From positions 248,001-312,000 of the forward strand of contig CALSNJ010000003.1 of NCBI GenBank assembly GCA_943787745.1: a DNA stretch of 64,000 nucleotides, read 5' to 3'. Shown piece by piece: positions 43,929 to 52,822 of this stretch. Within the stretch, counting starts at the first letter, position 1; each line of letters starts with the position of its first letter. A program made the position numbers and the translations under genes. The notes beneath the pieces were generated by a model. The model had not been told where the DNA came from. It did no database searches and saw only the letters and a list, made by a program, of their open reading frames with translations. The DNA is from an uncultured Alphaproteobacteria bacterium (GTDB lineage Bacteria > Pseudomonadota > Alphaproteobacteria > UBA6615).

Positions 43929-45347
43929 TCAGGCAGCAGAGTCCAGTGTGTTATGGGCATCCCGCGCGATGCTGGCATAGAAGTTCTCACGCAGGCCCGT
44001 GGCGTTCACCTCGCACATGGAATGCAGTTTTCCGTTGATGGCGACCTGAAAGACGCAATGGGCGAGGCGCTCCTGCCCGATCGGGCTTGCCAGTTCTTCG
44101 GGTCCCATAAAGTGATGGGCGGTGATCGCAAAACGATGCACCTGCGCGCGGCCGCAGAGAATTCTGGCCGCGAGTGTGATCGGGTGTTCGGGGGAAAGCC
44201 GTTTCAGCCAACCCCAAGCCGCGCGTGGAAGCTGCCACAGGAACAGGCCCGGCTTGCGGACAAACATGCCCGCCAGACGCGCAAAAGCTTCGGCGGGCCG
44301 GTCGGGCCGAAACGTTGTCCCGGCGAAATTTTCAAAGATTGTGTCCAGCAACACACGGTCGGCGGGAGAACTTTCGGGACTGACGGGAACGAACTTACCC
44401 GGCGCGTCACCGTCGCGGATTGTCGCCCCAATGACAAAGCGCGAACAATCCGGGTGTCCCATTAGCCACTGGTTTTCGGTGACCCGTCCGGCATTGCTGG
44501 CTTCGATGTGCAGGCCGCGTTCGATTTTATTCCAAAGCGTACTGGCGTCGATCTGGCCGATCCCGTCTACGGTGCGTCCGACCGGGGCGACGGGTAGCAG
44601 CGCGACCATGCGGAACACATCGGCATTGTTCTGTGCAAAACGAATGATGTCGGCGACTTCGGGCAGATTGTCGGCGGTGACTGTCACCGTGGACGCCACC
44701 CGCAGAGTGTGGCCGGTCTGCTTGCGAACATGACGGACCATGTCGGCAAAGCGCGCCCGCAAGGGCATCAGATCGGCTTCGGTGTCGGCATATTTGAAAT
44801 TCTTGTCGCGCCGTCCGCGCTGGGTTGTGTCGATATGCAGGCTGACTTCCTCCAGCCCGCCTTCGGTGATCAGCCGGGCGAGAAGTCCCGGGTCCCGCAG
44901 GAAGCTGTCCCCATGGGTCATCAGCATGGGGATCAGTTCGATCTGGCGCGCGTAACGCAGGATTTCGATCACCTCATCGGTGTCGCGCAATGTGACCTCG
45001 CCATCGGTCAGTTGCACATTTCCCCATGGCCCGAGATGTTCGCGCAGCACATCAAGCTGGGCGGTCACCGCCGCGACGGGCAGTGCGGGCGTGGTGTTGG
45101 CGGTGTCGTTCAGGTAGCAGCCCCGGCAGGCAAAATCACAGCGTGGCATGACGCCGATGGTCGCCCCGCAGCCTTCTTCGTGACGGCCAAACATCTGGTT
45201 GGCGGTGCGAAATTTCGGGTCGATTTTGGCCCAGGCCATGTCCAGCGCAGCTTGCGCATCGGCGGGAACCGGCGCGCGGAAAAGTCGCCACAGATTGTGC
45301 AGTCGCAGCTTTGGAGAATGAGAGGAAGTCGTTCCGAAACGCGCCAT
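43929..45347 (-). CDS. Radical SAM protein of unknown substrate
   Basis: 472 residues. The iron-sulfur motif is CDFACRGC (C70, C74, C77), preceded by another Cys at 60 (EEGCGATIGVMPRC). It is followed by VQLTDGEVTLRD and a barrel with SLHIDTTQRGR. The C-terminal ~80 residues carry HFMGPEELASPIGQERLAHCVFQVAINGKLHSMCEVN, with two further Cys that might bind an accessory cluster. The layout recalls radical SAM enzymes acting on lipids (Tes-like), but that is only a resemblance. The start ATG at 45347 has no clear ribosome site. Confidence 0.78.
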   Translation of the reverse strand: MARFGTTSSHSPKLRLHNLWRLFRAPVPADAQAALDMAWAKIDPKFRTANQMFGRHEEGCGATIGVMPRCDFACRGCYLNDTANTTPALPVAAVTAQLDVLREHLGPWGNVQLTDGEVTLRDTDEVIEILRYARQIELIPMLMTHGDSFLRDPGLLARLITEGGLEEVSLHIDTTQRGRRDKNFKYADTEADLMPLRARFADMVRHVRKQTGHTLRVASTVTVTADNLPEVADIIRFAQNNADVFRMVALLPVAPVGRTVDGIGQIDASTLWNKIERGLHIEASNAGRVTENQWLMGHPDCSRFVIGATIRDGDAPGKFVPVSPESSPADRVLLDTIFENFAGTTFRPDRPAEAFARLAGMFVRKPGLFLWQLPRAAWGWLKRLSPEHPITLAARILCGRAQVHRFAITAHHFMGPEELASPIGQERLAHCVFQVAINGKLHSMCEVNATGLRENFYASIARDAHNTLDSAA

Positions 45348-45472
45348 CGTGTTTTTGTTCTGCCCGTTGAGAGGCCCAGAAACTGGGCTTGGCTGGGCAA
45401 AACAGTAACGGCCGCACAGGGCGGCCGTGACTCAACTTATTGTGTGGCAACGTGATGTGTCTCCACCCGGCA

Positions 45473-45546
45473 CGTCATACGCGGACTTGATCCGCGTATC
45501 TCTTGCACGCTCGCCTGAGATTGCCGGGTCAGGCCCGGCAATGACG
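45473..45546. repeat. Palindromic intergenic repeat, family A (degenerate copy)
   Basis: Begins CGTCATACGCGGACTTGATC and pairs internally (ATACGCGGA with TCCGCGTAT). A second stem, TTGCCGGG/CCCGGCAA, follows, and the element ends ATGACG. It has the same plan as the elements at 47004-47098, 59284-59314 and 60225-60279: GTCAT ends with GGACTTGATCC in the centre of the first stem. Confidence 0.8.
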
Positions 45547-45573
45547 ACAAGAGGACGTGGCCACCCGCGCGAT

Positions 45574-46272
45574 CTACCCGAGTGTATTGCCATAGCGCCA
45601 TCGCTCGATGGAGACATCCGCGAACACGCCACCATAGTTGAGCGGCTCGCCTTTCCAGAATTCCTCGCAGGCTTCCAGATCGGGATATTCCATGATCATG
45701 AAGGAGCCGATCATCTGAACGCCGTCATCATCGAACATCGGTCCGCGCGCCACATAGCGGTCCATCACCGAGGCCTGATACTTGTGGTGGGCATCGGCGA
45801 CAGCGTCGCGGCATTCCTTGGCTTCGGGTCCGTCAACGGCTGTGATCGCGAATTGCTGCCAGCCTTCGGTGCGCGGGAAGGTGTTCCAGCGCAAATCCAT
45901 GGAGGACGACCAGCGGGTCACCGACGTGCTCGCGAACGCGCCCGCCTTGGCGTAGCCGTCGGCGGCGATCCAGGCTTCGGCGGCGGCCTTGTCCGGGGCA
46001 TCGATCATCGCCATCGCGCCGCGCGGCGTTTTGCCGTCGGCCTTGAGCAGCGGGCCGGTGAAGCGAATCTGGTCCTGGGTGCTCCGCAGATGGGCCTGAT
46101 GGCCTTCCATCCCGGCCTCGCGCAGCTCCAGCCCGCCTTCGGTCTTGAAATATCCCTTGCAGATCCAGCTCGGGCTTTTGGTTTTGTAGTATTCCGCCAG
46201 CTCCTCTTTTGAGAGGCCGTAGCGTGGGTCGCCGGGCAGGGCACCGGAAGGATTGTTGGGATCATCAGCCAT
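45574..46272 (-). CDS. YciI-like protein with two tandem domains
   Basis: 232 residues. Two ferredoxin-like YciI repeats can be aligned: the first has HLRSTQDQIRFTGPLLKADGKTPRGAMAMIDAPDKAAAEAWIAADGYAKAG, and the second has HHKYQASVMDRYVARGPMFDDDGVQMIGSFMIMEYPDLEACEEFW. Both keep the His near the start and the later Asp/acidic positions of the family. The function is unknown; YciI domains occur in dehalogenase-like and sigma-linked enzymes. Start: ATG at 46272 with GAGGAC upstream. Confidence 0.78.
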   Translation of the reverse strand: MADDPNNPSGALPGDPRYGLSKEELAEYYKTKSPSWICKGYFKTEGGLELREAGMEGHQAHLRSTQDQIRFTGPLLKADGKTPRGAMAMIDAPDKAAAEAWIAADGYAKAGAFASTSVTRWSSSMDLRWNTFPRTEGWQQFAITAVDGPEAKECRDAVADAHHKYQASVMDRYVARGPMFDDDGVQMIGSFMIMEYPDLEACEEFWKGEPLNYGGVFADVSIERWRYGNTLG

Positions 46273-46461
46273 GGTCGTGTCCTCACAGATTATGGGTCTT
46301 TGTTGACCCTATCGTCGCGGCCTCGGCGTCTGCGCGCAACCCCCGCTGACGGAACGACAGTGCTGCATGATTTTCAGGGCTTGCCGCTCCCCCCAACGGA
46401 TGAATTCCCCCGGTTATAGATTCCCGGTTAAGCTGTGGTCCAACATTCAGGAGGACCTGTC

Positions 46462-46986
46462 ATGACACGTCGATTCCGCCGCGTGGTTACCGGCCACAAT
46501 GCTGAGGGCAAATCCATCATCTGGCGGGACGGTCCGTCGCCCCAGGTGCTCGAACCGCTGCCTCAGCTCACCCTGCACGAACTCTGGGAAACCACAGCGC
46601 CTGCCGTAAACACCGGCGAAACCGACACCGCGATCCGCGAAAACTCCATCGAGCCCCATGATCCCAACGGCGCGATCTTCCGCATCGTGGATTTCCCGCC
46701 CGACGAGGTCTGGAAAGACGCCGATGTGGGTGCCGCCTTCAGCGAGATGGGCAGCGGGGATGCCCATGATGACGATGCTGAAACCGCGGGCATGCACGAA
46801 ACCCAGACCACCGATTTCGCCATCGTACTCAACGGCGAAATCTGGGCCGTGATGGAAGAGGGCGAGACCATGCTTTCGGCCGGCGACGTCCTGGTCCAGC
46901 GCGGCACCAACCACGCCTGGTCCAACCGCTCCAACGAACACGCCGCAGTCGCCTTTGTGCTGATTGGCGCGGAACCGAGAGGGTAA
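46462..46986 (+). CDS. Cupin-domain protein
   Basis: 174 residues. A single cupin barrel in the C-terminal half: ETQTTDFAIVLNGEIWAVMEEGETMLSAGDVLVQRGTNHAWSN, giving the GDVxxxxxxxxHxW second motif; the N-terminal half begins TRRFRRVVTGHNAEGKS. Similar small cupins are linked to oxidation of aromatics or act as isomerases; the substrate is unknown. Start: ATG at 46462 with AGGAGGAC 7 bases upstream, a strong site. Palindromic repeats follow. Confidence 0.82.
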   Translation: MTRRFRRVVTGHNAEGKSIIWRDGPSPQVLEPLPQLTLHELWETTAPAVNTGETDTAIRENSIEPHDPNGAIFRIVDFPPDEVWKDADVGAAFSEMGSGDAHDDDAETAGMHETQTTDFAIVLNGEIWAVMEEGETMLSAGDVLVQRGTNHAWSNRSNEHAAVAFVLIGAEPRG

Positions 46987-47003
46987 GCGGAGTTAACCCA
47001 ATC

Positions 47004-47098
47004 CGTCATGCCCGGACTTGATCCGGGCATCCACGTCCATCCATTCTCCGGTCACCGTGGGGAAACACCGACGTGGATGGCCGGATCAGGCCATGACA
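47004..47098. repeat. Palindromic intergenic repeat, family A (long copy)
   Basis: Starts CGTCATGCCCGGACTTGATC, then GGGCATCCACGTCCAT; the right half mirrors it with ACGTGGATGGCCGGATCAGG and CCATGACAG. The two halves are inverted relative to each other, so the whole can fold into a long stem. Confidence 0.88.
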
Positions 47099-47112
47099 GA
47101 ATATATGTAGAA

Positions 47113-47183
47113 GCCCTCATGCTGAGCTTGTCGAAGTATGAGGGCCTGAGAGATCGTCCTTCGTCAGGCTCAGGACGAGGAAC
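47113..47183. repeat. Palindromic intergenic repeat, family B
   Basis: Left part GCCCTCATGCTGAGCTTGTC with its own stem (CCTCAT / ATGAGG), right part GTCCTTCGTCAGGCTCAGGA. It belongs to the widespread proteobacterial repeat type with 'TGAGCTTGTCGAA' and 'CAGGCTCAGGACGAGG' halves. Only one copy is in this window. It ends 18 bases before the VOC gene. Confidence 0.75.
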
Positions 47184-47201
47184 CTAGTCCGGAGAGAATC
47201 C

Positions 47202-47594
47202 ATGTCCGCCAAACTTCGCCATGTCGCCCTGTCCGTGCCCGACCCGGAAAAAGCCGCCACCTTCTATGAGAAGGCGCTGGGCATGACCCGGGTGGGGGAG
47301 AACGACCATCCCGGCGCAACGGCGATCTATCTGACCGATGGCGTGATGAACGTGGCGCTGCTGCGCTACAAGACAGAGGAAGCTGCGGGCGGTGACCCGG
47401 ACAAGTTCGGCGTTCACCATTTCGGCTTCGTCGTCGATGACCCGGAAGCCGCCGGTGCCGAAATCGAAGCCGCGGGCGGCAACTGGCTGATGGGCGAAGC
47501 CAAGGACGCAGGCGCCTTCTACGAAATCAAATACAGAGACCCGGACGGCCAGCTCTTCGACATCAACGAAGGTGGCTGGAAGACGGAAGTCTGA
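47202..47594 (+). CDS. VOC (glyoxalase/dioxygenase fold) family protein
   Basis: A 130-residue protein of two betaalphabetabetabeta modules: LRHVALSVPDPEKAATFYEKALGMTRV at the start and HHFGFVVDDPEAAGAEIEAAGG in the middle, ending YRDPDGQLFDINEGGW. Candidate metal ligands are the His of RHVAL, the His of VHHFGF and the Glu of INEGG. It is a small metalloenzyme or binding protein of unknown substrate. Start: ATG at 47202 with GGAGAGA upstream. Confidence 0.88.
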   Translation: MSAKLRHVALSVPDPEKAATFYEKALGMTRVGENDHPGATAIYLTDGVMNVALLRYKTEEAAGGDPDKFGVHHFGFVVDDPEAAGAEIEAAGGNWLMGEAKDAGAFYEIKYRDPDGQLFDINEGGWKTEV

Positions 47595-47656
47595 GGCCGG
47601 CGTCCGAGCCGGGCCACGCCTTTAAGTTTGGTTTCCATCTGAGTCTGTTATGGCGC

Positions 47657-47733
47657 GCGAAGCAATCCAGTGGATGTACTGCGTGCGGGGTCGTTCCGGA
47701 ATGCCACGGCCTCTTCAGCCCCTCGCAATGACG
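47657..47733. repeat. Intergenic repeat, family C (copy 1)
   Basis: CGCGAAGCAATCCAG at the left and CCCCTCGCAATGACG at the right match the ends of the element at 49250-49344; the interior differs. This is a common alphaproteobacterial intergenic element. Confidence 0.8.
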
Positions 47734-47858
47734 TGGAGGGGTGGTCGAAGGCGTCGCAAATCCGGTTCGTCCGTCGAACGCCGCCCCATTTCCTTCGATG
47801 GCATCGCCGGGCTAATCTCCGGCCAACAACTACAACATTCCTACCGGGGAGAAGCGTG

Positions 47859-49229
47859 ATGGCCCGTACACTCATTCAGGGCGGCTGGGTCGTGTCGATG
47901 GACGATGCGATTGGCGATATCAGGGGCGGCGACGTCCTGATCGAAGACGACAGGATCCTGGAGGTCGGCCACGGTATCGATGCCGGAGATGCCGAGATCA
48001 TCGACGCGTCCAACATGATCGTCAGCCCGGGCATGATCAATTTGCACGAGCATACCTGGCAGACCGGGGTGCGCGGGACCGTGTCGAACTGGACAATGTT
48101 TGAGTATTCCCAGCTGATGCACGCGACCGCCGTGCCTCATTTCACCCCGGATGATGTGCGGATCGCCAATTTGTGTGGCGCGCTGAACCAGATTCATTCA
48201 GGTACGACGACGCTTTTCGATTGGCATCATTGTAACGCCACGACCGATCACACGGACGCCGCGATTGATTCCCTCGAGGAAGTGGGCATTCGCGCGATTT
48301 ATGGCCACGGTCAGACCAAGACTGAAGCCAAGCCGGGCGAGGCCCCGTTCAACGAGCGGCCCCATTCGCGCGAGCGCGTCGAGCGTCTGCGCAAGGGGCG
48401 GCTGTCCTCGGATGACGGGCTGATCACCATGGCCATGTGTATTCAGGGCATTGGCTTTTCGGTCTGGGATTGCATCGAGCATGATGTGCGCCTGGCCAAG
48501 GATATGGGCCTGCGCTGGTCCAACCACACCGGGGCGCAGGGCATTCCGATGTTTGCCGAGAACGCGGTGCAGAAACTTCACGATCTTGGCCTGTTGGGGC
48601 CGGAAGCGGATTTTGTCCACGCCACGAACCTGACCGATGATGAGCTCAAACTGATCATCGACACCGGCGGGTCCATCACGGTCGCCCCGGAATGCGAGTG
48701 CAATTTCGGCCACGGCAATCCGGTCACCGGCCGGGTGCTGGAACTGGGCGGCACGCCGTCTTTCGGGATTGATCTGGAATCGAACATCTCCGGCGACATG
48801 TTTTCGGTCGTGCGGTTCGGACTGCAGCTTGAGCGCGGCATGTACACAGATGCCCGCCCGCGCCCCACCAAGAATATGCCCGAGCATCTGAAAACCCGCG
48901 TGGCGCTGGAATGGGCGACCATTGGCAATGCGCGTGCCATCGGCATGGAAGACCGGATCGGGTCCCTGACACCGGGCAAGCAGGCCGATGTGATCCTGAC
49001 CCGCGGCGACGACATCAACACCTGCCCGGTCCATGACCCGGTGCAGACGCTTGTGTTTATGGCGACGCCCTTCAATGTGGACACGGTGCTGATCGCAGGT
49101 GAGGTCAAGAAGCGTGATGGCAAGCTCGTCTATCCTGAAGCCGCCCTGCGCCAGAAGCTTGAAGAGCTGACCGCCTCGGGCCAGCGTATTCTCGACGCGT
49201 CCGGCGCTTTCGCCGACGCGGCGGAGTAG
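47859..49229 (+). CDS. Amidohydrolase-superfamily deaminase/dechlorinase-like (cytosine-deaminase / triazine-hydrolase group)
   Basis: 456 residues. Metal site GMINLHEHTWQTG (HxH-type), FDWHHCN, a later NHTGAQG and HATNLTDDE, and GIDLESNISGDMF with a catalytic Asp. The N- and C-terminal beta sandwich reads LIQGGWVVSMDD and ADVILTRGDDINTCPVHDPVQT. It belongs to the TrzA/AtzA/SAH-deaminase group that hydrolyses aminated or chlorinated heterocycles; the substrate is unknown. Start: ATG at 47859 with GGGGAGAAG upstream; a 63-codon upstream extension runs through repeat family C and is not real. Confidence 0.85.
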   Translation: MARTLIQGGWVVSMDDAIGDIRGGDVLIEDDRILEVGHGIDAGDAEIIDASNMIVSPGMINLHEHTWQTGVRGTVSNWTMFEYSQLMHATAVPHFTPDDVRIANLCGALNQIHSGTTTLFDWHHCNATTDHTDAAIDSLEEVGIRAIYGHGQTKTEAKPGEAPFNERPHSRERVERLRKGRLSSDDGLITMAMCIQGIGFSVWDCIEHDVRLAKDMGLRWSNHTGAQGIPMFAENAVQKLHDLGLLGPEADFVHATNLTDDELKLIIDTGGSITVAPECECNFGHGNPVTGRVLELGGTPSFGIDLESNISGDMFSVVRFGLQLERGMYTDARPRPTKNMPEHLKTRVALEWATIGNARAIGMEDRIGSLTPGKQADVILTRGDDINTCPVHDPVQTLVFMATPFNVDTVLIAGEVKKRDGKLVYPEAALRQKLEELTASGQRILDASGAFADAAE

Positions 49230-49249
49230 GCGTCACGCCTTGTTTAGCG

Positions 49250-49344
49250 GTCATTGCGAGCCGCGATGCGGCGAAGCAATCCAGTTGTCGAGACACGCCC
49301 GCTCTGGATTGCCACGCCGGCCTGACGGCCGCCTCGCAATGACG
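49250..49344. repeat. Intergenic repeat, family C (copy 2, full)
   Basis: GTCATTGCGAGCCGCGATGC, then GAAGCAATCCAG, mirrored by CTGGATTGCCACGCC and CCTCGCAATGACG. It is inverted at both the outer (GTCATTGCGAG / CTCGCAATGAC) and inner (GCAATCCAG / CTGGATTGC) level, able to form a long nested hairpin between the amidohydrolase and the MFS gene. Confidence 0.88.
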
Positions 49345-49415
49345 CAAAGTGTGGCGTTCCGCCTTCGCGGGCATGACAAAAATCAAACGAGTGATCTCTC
49401 AATGGCCTTCCTCCC

Positions 49416-50591
49416 ATGACCCAAAACCGTTGGTTTATGCTGGGTGCGCTGTTTCTGGCGCGCGTGTCGCTGGGATTCCAGTTCCAGACGGTGGCGTCGG
49501 TGGCGCCGCTGCTGGTCATCGATATGGGCCTCAATTTTACCGAAATCGGCACCCTGATCGGGTTTTTCAGCGCGCTGGGGTTTGCCACGGCTTTGCCAGC
49601 CGGGCTTGCCGGTCGACGCTATGGTGAAAAACGCATCGTGCTGATTGGGCTTGGCCTGATGACCGTGGGCGGTTTTGTTATGGCCTGGGCCGACACCTTC
49701 TGGATCGCGGGTGCGGGACGCCTGATGGTTGGGGTCGGGGGTGTCGTGATTACGGTCACCATGGTCAAACTCGTGGGCGATTTGTTCGAAGGGAAAGAGG
49801 TCGTCACGGCGATGGCGATCCTGATGAACAGCTGGCCTGTGGGAATTGCTCTGGGTCTCTGGACGCAGGGTGTGATCGCGGAAACCTGGGGCTGGAACGC
49901 GGTGTTCCTGATCGCCGGTCTGGGCTCACTGGCCGGGTTGCTGCTCGTGGCCTTTGTCTATCGGGCGCCGCCGCGCGAGGTTCAGGCCAGCGCGCAACCG
50001 AAAAAGATCAAATCGCGAATTTCAGGCCCGGAAATCAAGATGATCATTCTGGCCGGGCTGGTCTGGACCCTGTTCAATGGCGGCTTCCTGATGGTGATGT
50101 CCTTTGGTCCGGCACTGATGGTCGAGCGCGGCAGTGACGTGGCCTTGTCGGGGTTGCTGATCAGCAACGGCACGATCGCTTATATGATTGCGATTCCTCT
50201 GGGGGCCTGGGTCTCGGAAAAAATGGCGCGACCCAATCTGGTGATGGTCATAAGTTTTGCAATCGGCGCGCTTGCCGTTGCGGCGGTGCCCTTTGTTTCA
50301 GACCCGCTGATGCTGTTTATTGCGGCGGGCATATTTATCGGTATTCCCACCGGCAATGTGATGGCCCTGACTGTCGAAGTGGTCCGGCCCGAGAACCGCA
50401 ATACGGGCACAGGCATTTATTACAGCGTGCATCACATTGGCCTGACGGCGATGCCGGTTTTGGCGGGATGGTTGGTTGATGTGACCGGGGATGCCGGGGC
50501 CCCCATGATTGTGGGCGGGGTATGCTCCGCGCTCGCCATTGTTTTCCTGGGCGCGTTGCGACTGTCCCAACGGAGATGGATTGGGGCGTAA
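49416..50591 (+). CDS. MFS transporter
   Basis: 391 residues with about 12 hydrophobic segments. The first cytoplasmic loop has the MFS signature GLAGRRYGEKRIVLIG, and the mid-loop (PPREVQASAQPKKIKSRISGPEIK) is basic. Overall look is of the CynX/NimT-like anion or small-molecule group. The substrate is unknown; the amidohydrolase 190 bases upstream suggests a nitrogenous heterocycle or its product. Start: ATG at 49416. Confidence 0.85.
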   Translation: MTQNRWFMLGALFLARVSLGFQFQTVASVAPLLVIDMGLNFTEIGTLIGFFSALGFATALPAGLAGRRYGEKRIVLIGLGLMTVGGFVMAWADTFWIAGAGRLMVGVGGVVITVTMVKLVGDLFEGKEVVTAMAILMNSWPVGIALGLWTQGVIAETWGWNAVFLIAGLGSLAGLLLVAFVYRAPPREVQASAQPKKIKSRISGPEIKMIILAGLVWTLFNGGFLMVMSFGPALMVERGSDVALSGLLISNGTIAYMIAIPLGAWVSEKMARPNLVMVISFAIGALAVAAVPFVSDPLMLFIAAGIFIGIPTGNVMALTVEVVRPENRNTGTGIYYSVHHIGLTAMPVLAGWLVDVTGDAGAPMIVGGVCSALAIVFLGALRLSQRRWIGA

Positions 50592-50666
50592 AAATAATCT
50601 CCCTCTCTCCTCTGAAGGGCGCAGTGGGTTGGTCTTAATGGCCGTGCTGACTATGAATGTGATGTG

Positions 50667-51380
50667 ATGAACGAAGCAGAAATCAAACCTACGCTCGGCG
50701 TGGTTATTCCGGCTCTCAACGCAGCAGACCGGCTGGCTGCGACTTTGCAGGCACTCGATGCCGGGCGGGCAATGTTTGATATCGATATCGTTCTGGTCGA
50801 TGGCGGTTCCGAGGATGACACGGTCAGGATCGCGAAAGCCGGCGGCGCACGGGTGGTTTCATCTGACCCCGGGCGTGGTCTTCAGCTGGCCACTGGCGCC
50901 GAAGCGGTGAAGGGCGAGGGGCTGCTGTTTCTGCATGCCGATACGGTGCTTTCCCCGGATTGGGCGAGGGCCCTGCGTGGGGCGATCGAACAACCCGGGG
51001 CGGATGCGCGAGCATTTTACTTCCGGTTTGCCCTCGATGATGACAATCCCGGTGCACGCCGGGTTGAGCGCTGGGTCGCCCGCCGTTGCGAGCGCCGCAA
51101 CCTGCCCTATGGCGATCAGGGCCTGGCCCTGCCGCGCGACCTTTATGACAATCTGGGTGGCTTTGCGCCCATGCGTCTGATGGAGGATGTGAATTTCATC
51201 ACCCGGATCAAGCATCGCTGTGGCTATGAAAATCTGATGCAGCTGGATGCCGTGGCGTTGACCTCGGCCGCGCGCTATCAGCGCGATGGGTACTGGGTAC
51301 GCCCGGTGCGAAACGCCTTGTGTCTGACAATGTATTTCTCCGGGATATCGCTCCGCATGATTGCCCGGGTTTACGGGTGA
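50667..51380 (+). CDS. Family 2 glycosyltransferase (TIGR04283-like)
   Basis: 237 residues. GT-A fold: LGVVIPALNAADRLAATLQAL, DIVLVDGGSEDDTVRIA, and DXD-like LFLHADTVLSPDWARAL, with the family-typical YGDQGLALPRDLYDNLGGFAPMRLMEDVNF. Such proteins are found next to a DUF2064 protein, as here. It probably transfers a nucleotide sugar to a small or lipid acceptor. Start: ATG at 50667 or the GTG one codon earlier. Confidence 0.85.
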   Translation: MNEAEIKPTLGVVIPALNAADRLAATLQALDAGRAMFDIDIVLVDGGSEDDTVRIAKAGGARVVSSDPGRGLQLATGAEAVKGEGLLFLHADTVLSPDWARALRGAIEQPGADARAFYFRFALDDDNPGARRVERWVARRCERRNLPYGDQGLALPRDLYDNLGGFAPMRLMEDVNFITRIKHRCGYENLMQLDAVALTSAARYQRDGYWVRPVRNALCLTMYFSGISLRMIARVYG

Positions 51381-51390
51381 GCACACGCCG

Positions 51391-52005
51391 ATGACCACGC
51401 CGCGCCATCTCGTTTTGTTTGCGCGCGCGCCCATGCGCGGTGCCGTAAAAACGCGTTTGGCGGCGGATATCGGCAAGGATGCGGCATTGTCGTTCTACCG
51501 GCGCACGCTCCACGATGTGCTTTGGCGGTTGGGACGTGATCCACGCTGGCAGACCTGGCTGGCGGTCACACCGGATCTTGCCGCGCACAGCGCTGCCCTT
51601 TGGCCTCAGGTCCCGGGGGTTCACCTGATCGCTCAGGGGGATGGGGACCTTGGTGTGCGTATGGCCCGGCCGCTTCTGACCCTGCCACCCGGCCCGGTGG
51701 TGATTATTGGCAGCGACATTCCGGAGGTTGGTTCCAGTCATATCATGGCAGCATTCAAAGCTCTGGGGCGCAAGGACGTGGTCTTTGGTCCGGCCGCCGA
51801 TGGTGGTTACTGGCTGGTCGGTGCCCGGCGCACGCCGATGGTGCCCCATGGTTTGTTTGGCACTGTCCGCTGGAGTACGAAACATGCCCTGACAGACACG
51901 CTGGCGGGCCTGCCAAAATCCTTCCGTGTGGCCATGCTGGGGGAACTCGATGACATTGATGATGGGGCGGCCTGGACCGCCTGGAGAACAGAACCTCGCG
52001 TGTGA
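51391..52005 (+). CDS. DUF2064 glycosyltransferase-like protein (TIGR04282)
   Basis: 204 residues. Nucleotidyltransferase-type GT-A start LVLFARAPMRGAVKTRLAADIG, middle VIIGSDIPEVGSSHIMAAF and FGPAADGGYWLVG. It follows the family 2 glycosyltransferase by 10 bases, the characteristic pairing. In cyanobacteria and others these pairs sit near arsenosugar or surface-lipid clusters. Start: ATG at 51391; an upstream in-frame extension is within the previous gene. Confidence 0.87.
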   Translation: MTTPRHLVLFARAPMRGAVKTRLAADIGKDAALSFYRRTLHDVLWRLGRDPRWQTWLAVTPDLAAHSAALWPQVPGVHLIAQGDGDLGVRMARPLLTLPPGPVVIIGSDIPEVGSSHIMAAFKALGRKDVVFGPAADGGYWLVGARRTPMVPHGLFGTVRWSTKHALTDTLAGLPKSFRVAMLGELDDIDDGAAWTAWRTEPRV

Positions 52006-52130
52006 AACCCCGACCGGTCCGGATGTCTCCATCGAAACCGCAAGGAATTGCGGGTCACCGCTTGACATCATGGGGTCGAAAACGGCCCACTGCATCCAAC
52101 AAAATCCATTCCATTCCTCAGGGGGAAATC

Positions 52131-52784
52131 ATGAAACTCTTCGGCTATTGGCGCTCACTTGCCGCCTTCCGCGTCCGCATTGCACTCAACCTCAAAGGCC
52201 AGCCGTTTGAGGTTGTCTCGACCGATCTGATCAAGGGTGAGCAGTTCGATCCCGAATATCTCAAGGTCAACCCGCAGGGTGTGGTGCCCGCGCTGATCAC
52301 CGATAGCGGTGAAGCCCTGACCCAGTCGATGGCGATCCTTGAGTATCTCGATGAGGCGTTTCCTGCGCCGGCGCTGCTGCCCGAAGACCTGATGGCCCGT
52401 GCCCGGGTGCGGGCACTTTGCATGATCATGGTGGCCGATATGCATCCGCTCGTGGTGCCGCGCATCCGCAAATATGTCACCCAGGATTGGGGCCACAGCG
52501 AAGAAGAGCTCGGCGCATGGATCGGCAACTGGACCAAGAAGGGCCTCGAAGCCGTGGAAGCCCATCTCACCGATGGCGGCCATTCCGGAAAATTCTGTGA
52601 AGGCGATCAGGTCACCATGGCCGATCTTTGCCTTGTCCCGCAGATCGGCGCGGCCATGCTGTTCAAGATCGACATCACGCCCTATCCGAACGCCAAGCGC
52701 ATCTTCGATGAGTGCATGACGATCCCGGCCTTCTTCGACGCTCGCCCACAAGCCCAGCCGGACTTTCCGGAGGATATGAAATAG
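52131..52784 (+). CDS. maiA: Maleylacetoacetate isomerase (zeta-class glutathione transferase)
   Basis: 217 residues. N-terminal thioredoxin fold with LFGYWRSLAAFRVRIALNLKG, then NPQGVVPALITDSGEALTQSMAILEYL (glutathione-binding S-M dipeptide reads QSMAI), and the helical GST C-terminal domain with ADLCLVPQIGAAM. In this class the active serine lies in the first helix region; here the loop reads WRSLAAF. It isomerises maleylacetoacetate in tyrosine breakdown; no other gene of that pathway is in the window. Start: ATG at 52131 with GGGGGAAA. Confidence 0.88.
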   Translation: MKLFGYWRSLAAFRVRIALNLKGQPFEVVSTDLIKGEQFDPEYLKVNPQGVVPALITDSGEALTQSMAILEYLDEAFPAPALLPEDLMARARVRALCMIMVADMHPLVVPRIRKYVTQDWGHSEEELGAWIGNWTKKGLEAVEAHLTDGGHSGKFCEGDQVTMADLCLVPQIGAAMLFKIDITPYPNAKRIFDECMTIPAFFDARPQAQPDFPEDMK

Positions 52785-52822
52785 GCAAAGTCATACCGGG
52801 GGCTGTTCATCGGTTTCTGAGT

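Noticed and set aside
47670-47858. 63-codon N-terminal extension of the amidohydrolase
   Set aside because: It translates repeat family C, and a good ribosome site precedes the ATG at 47859.
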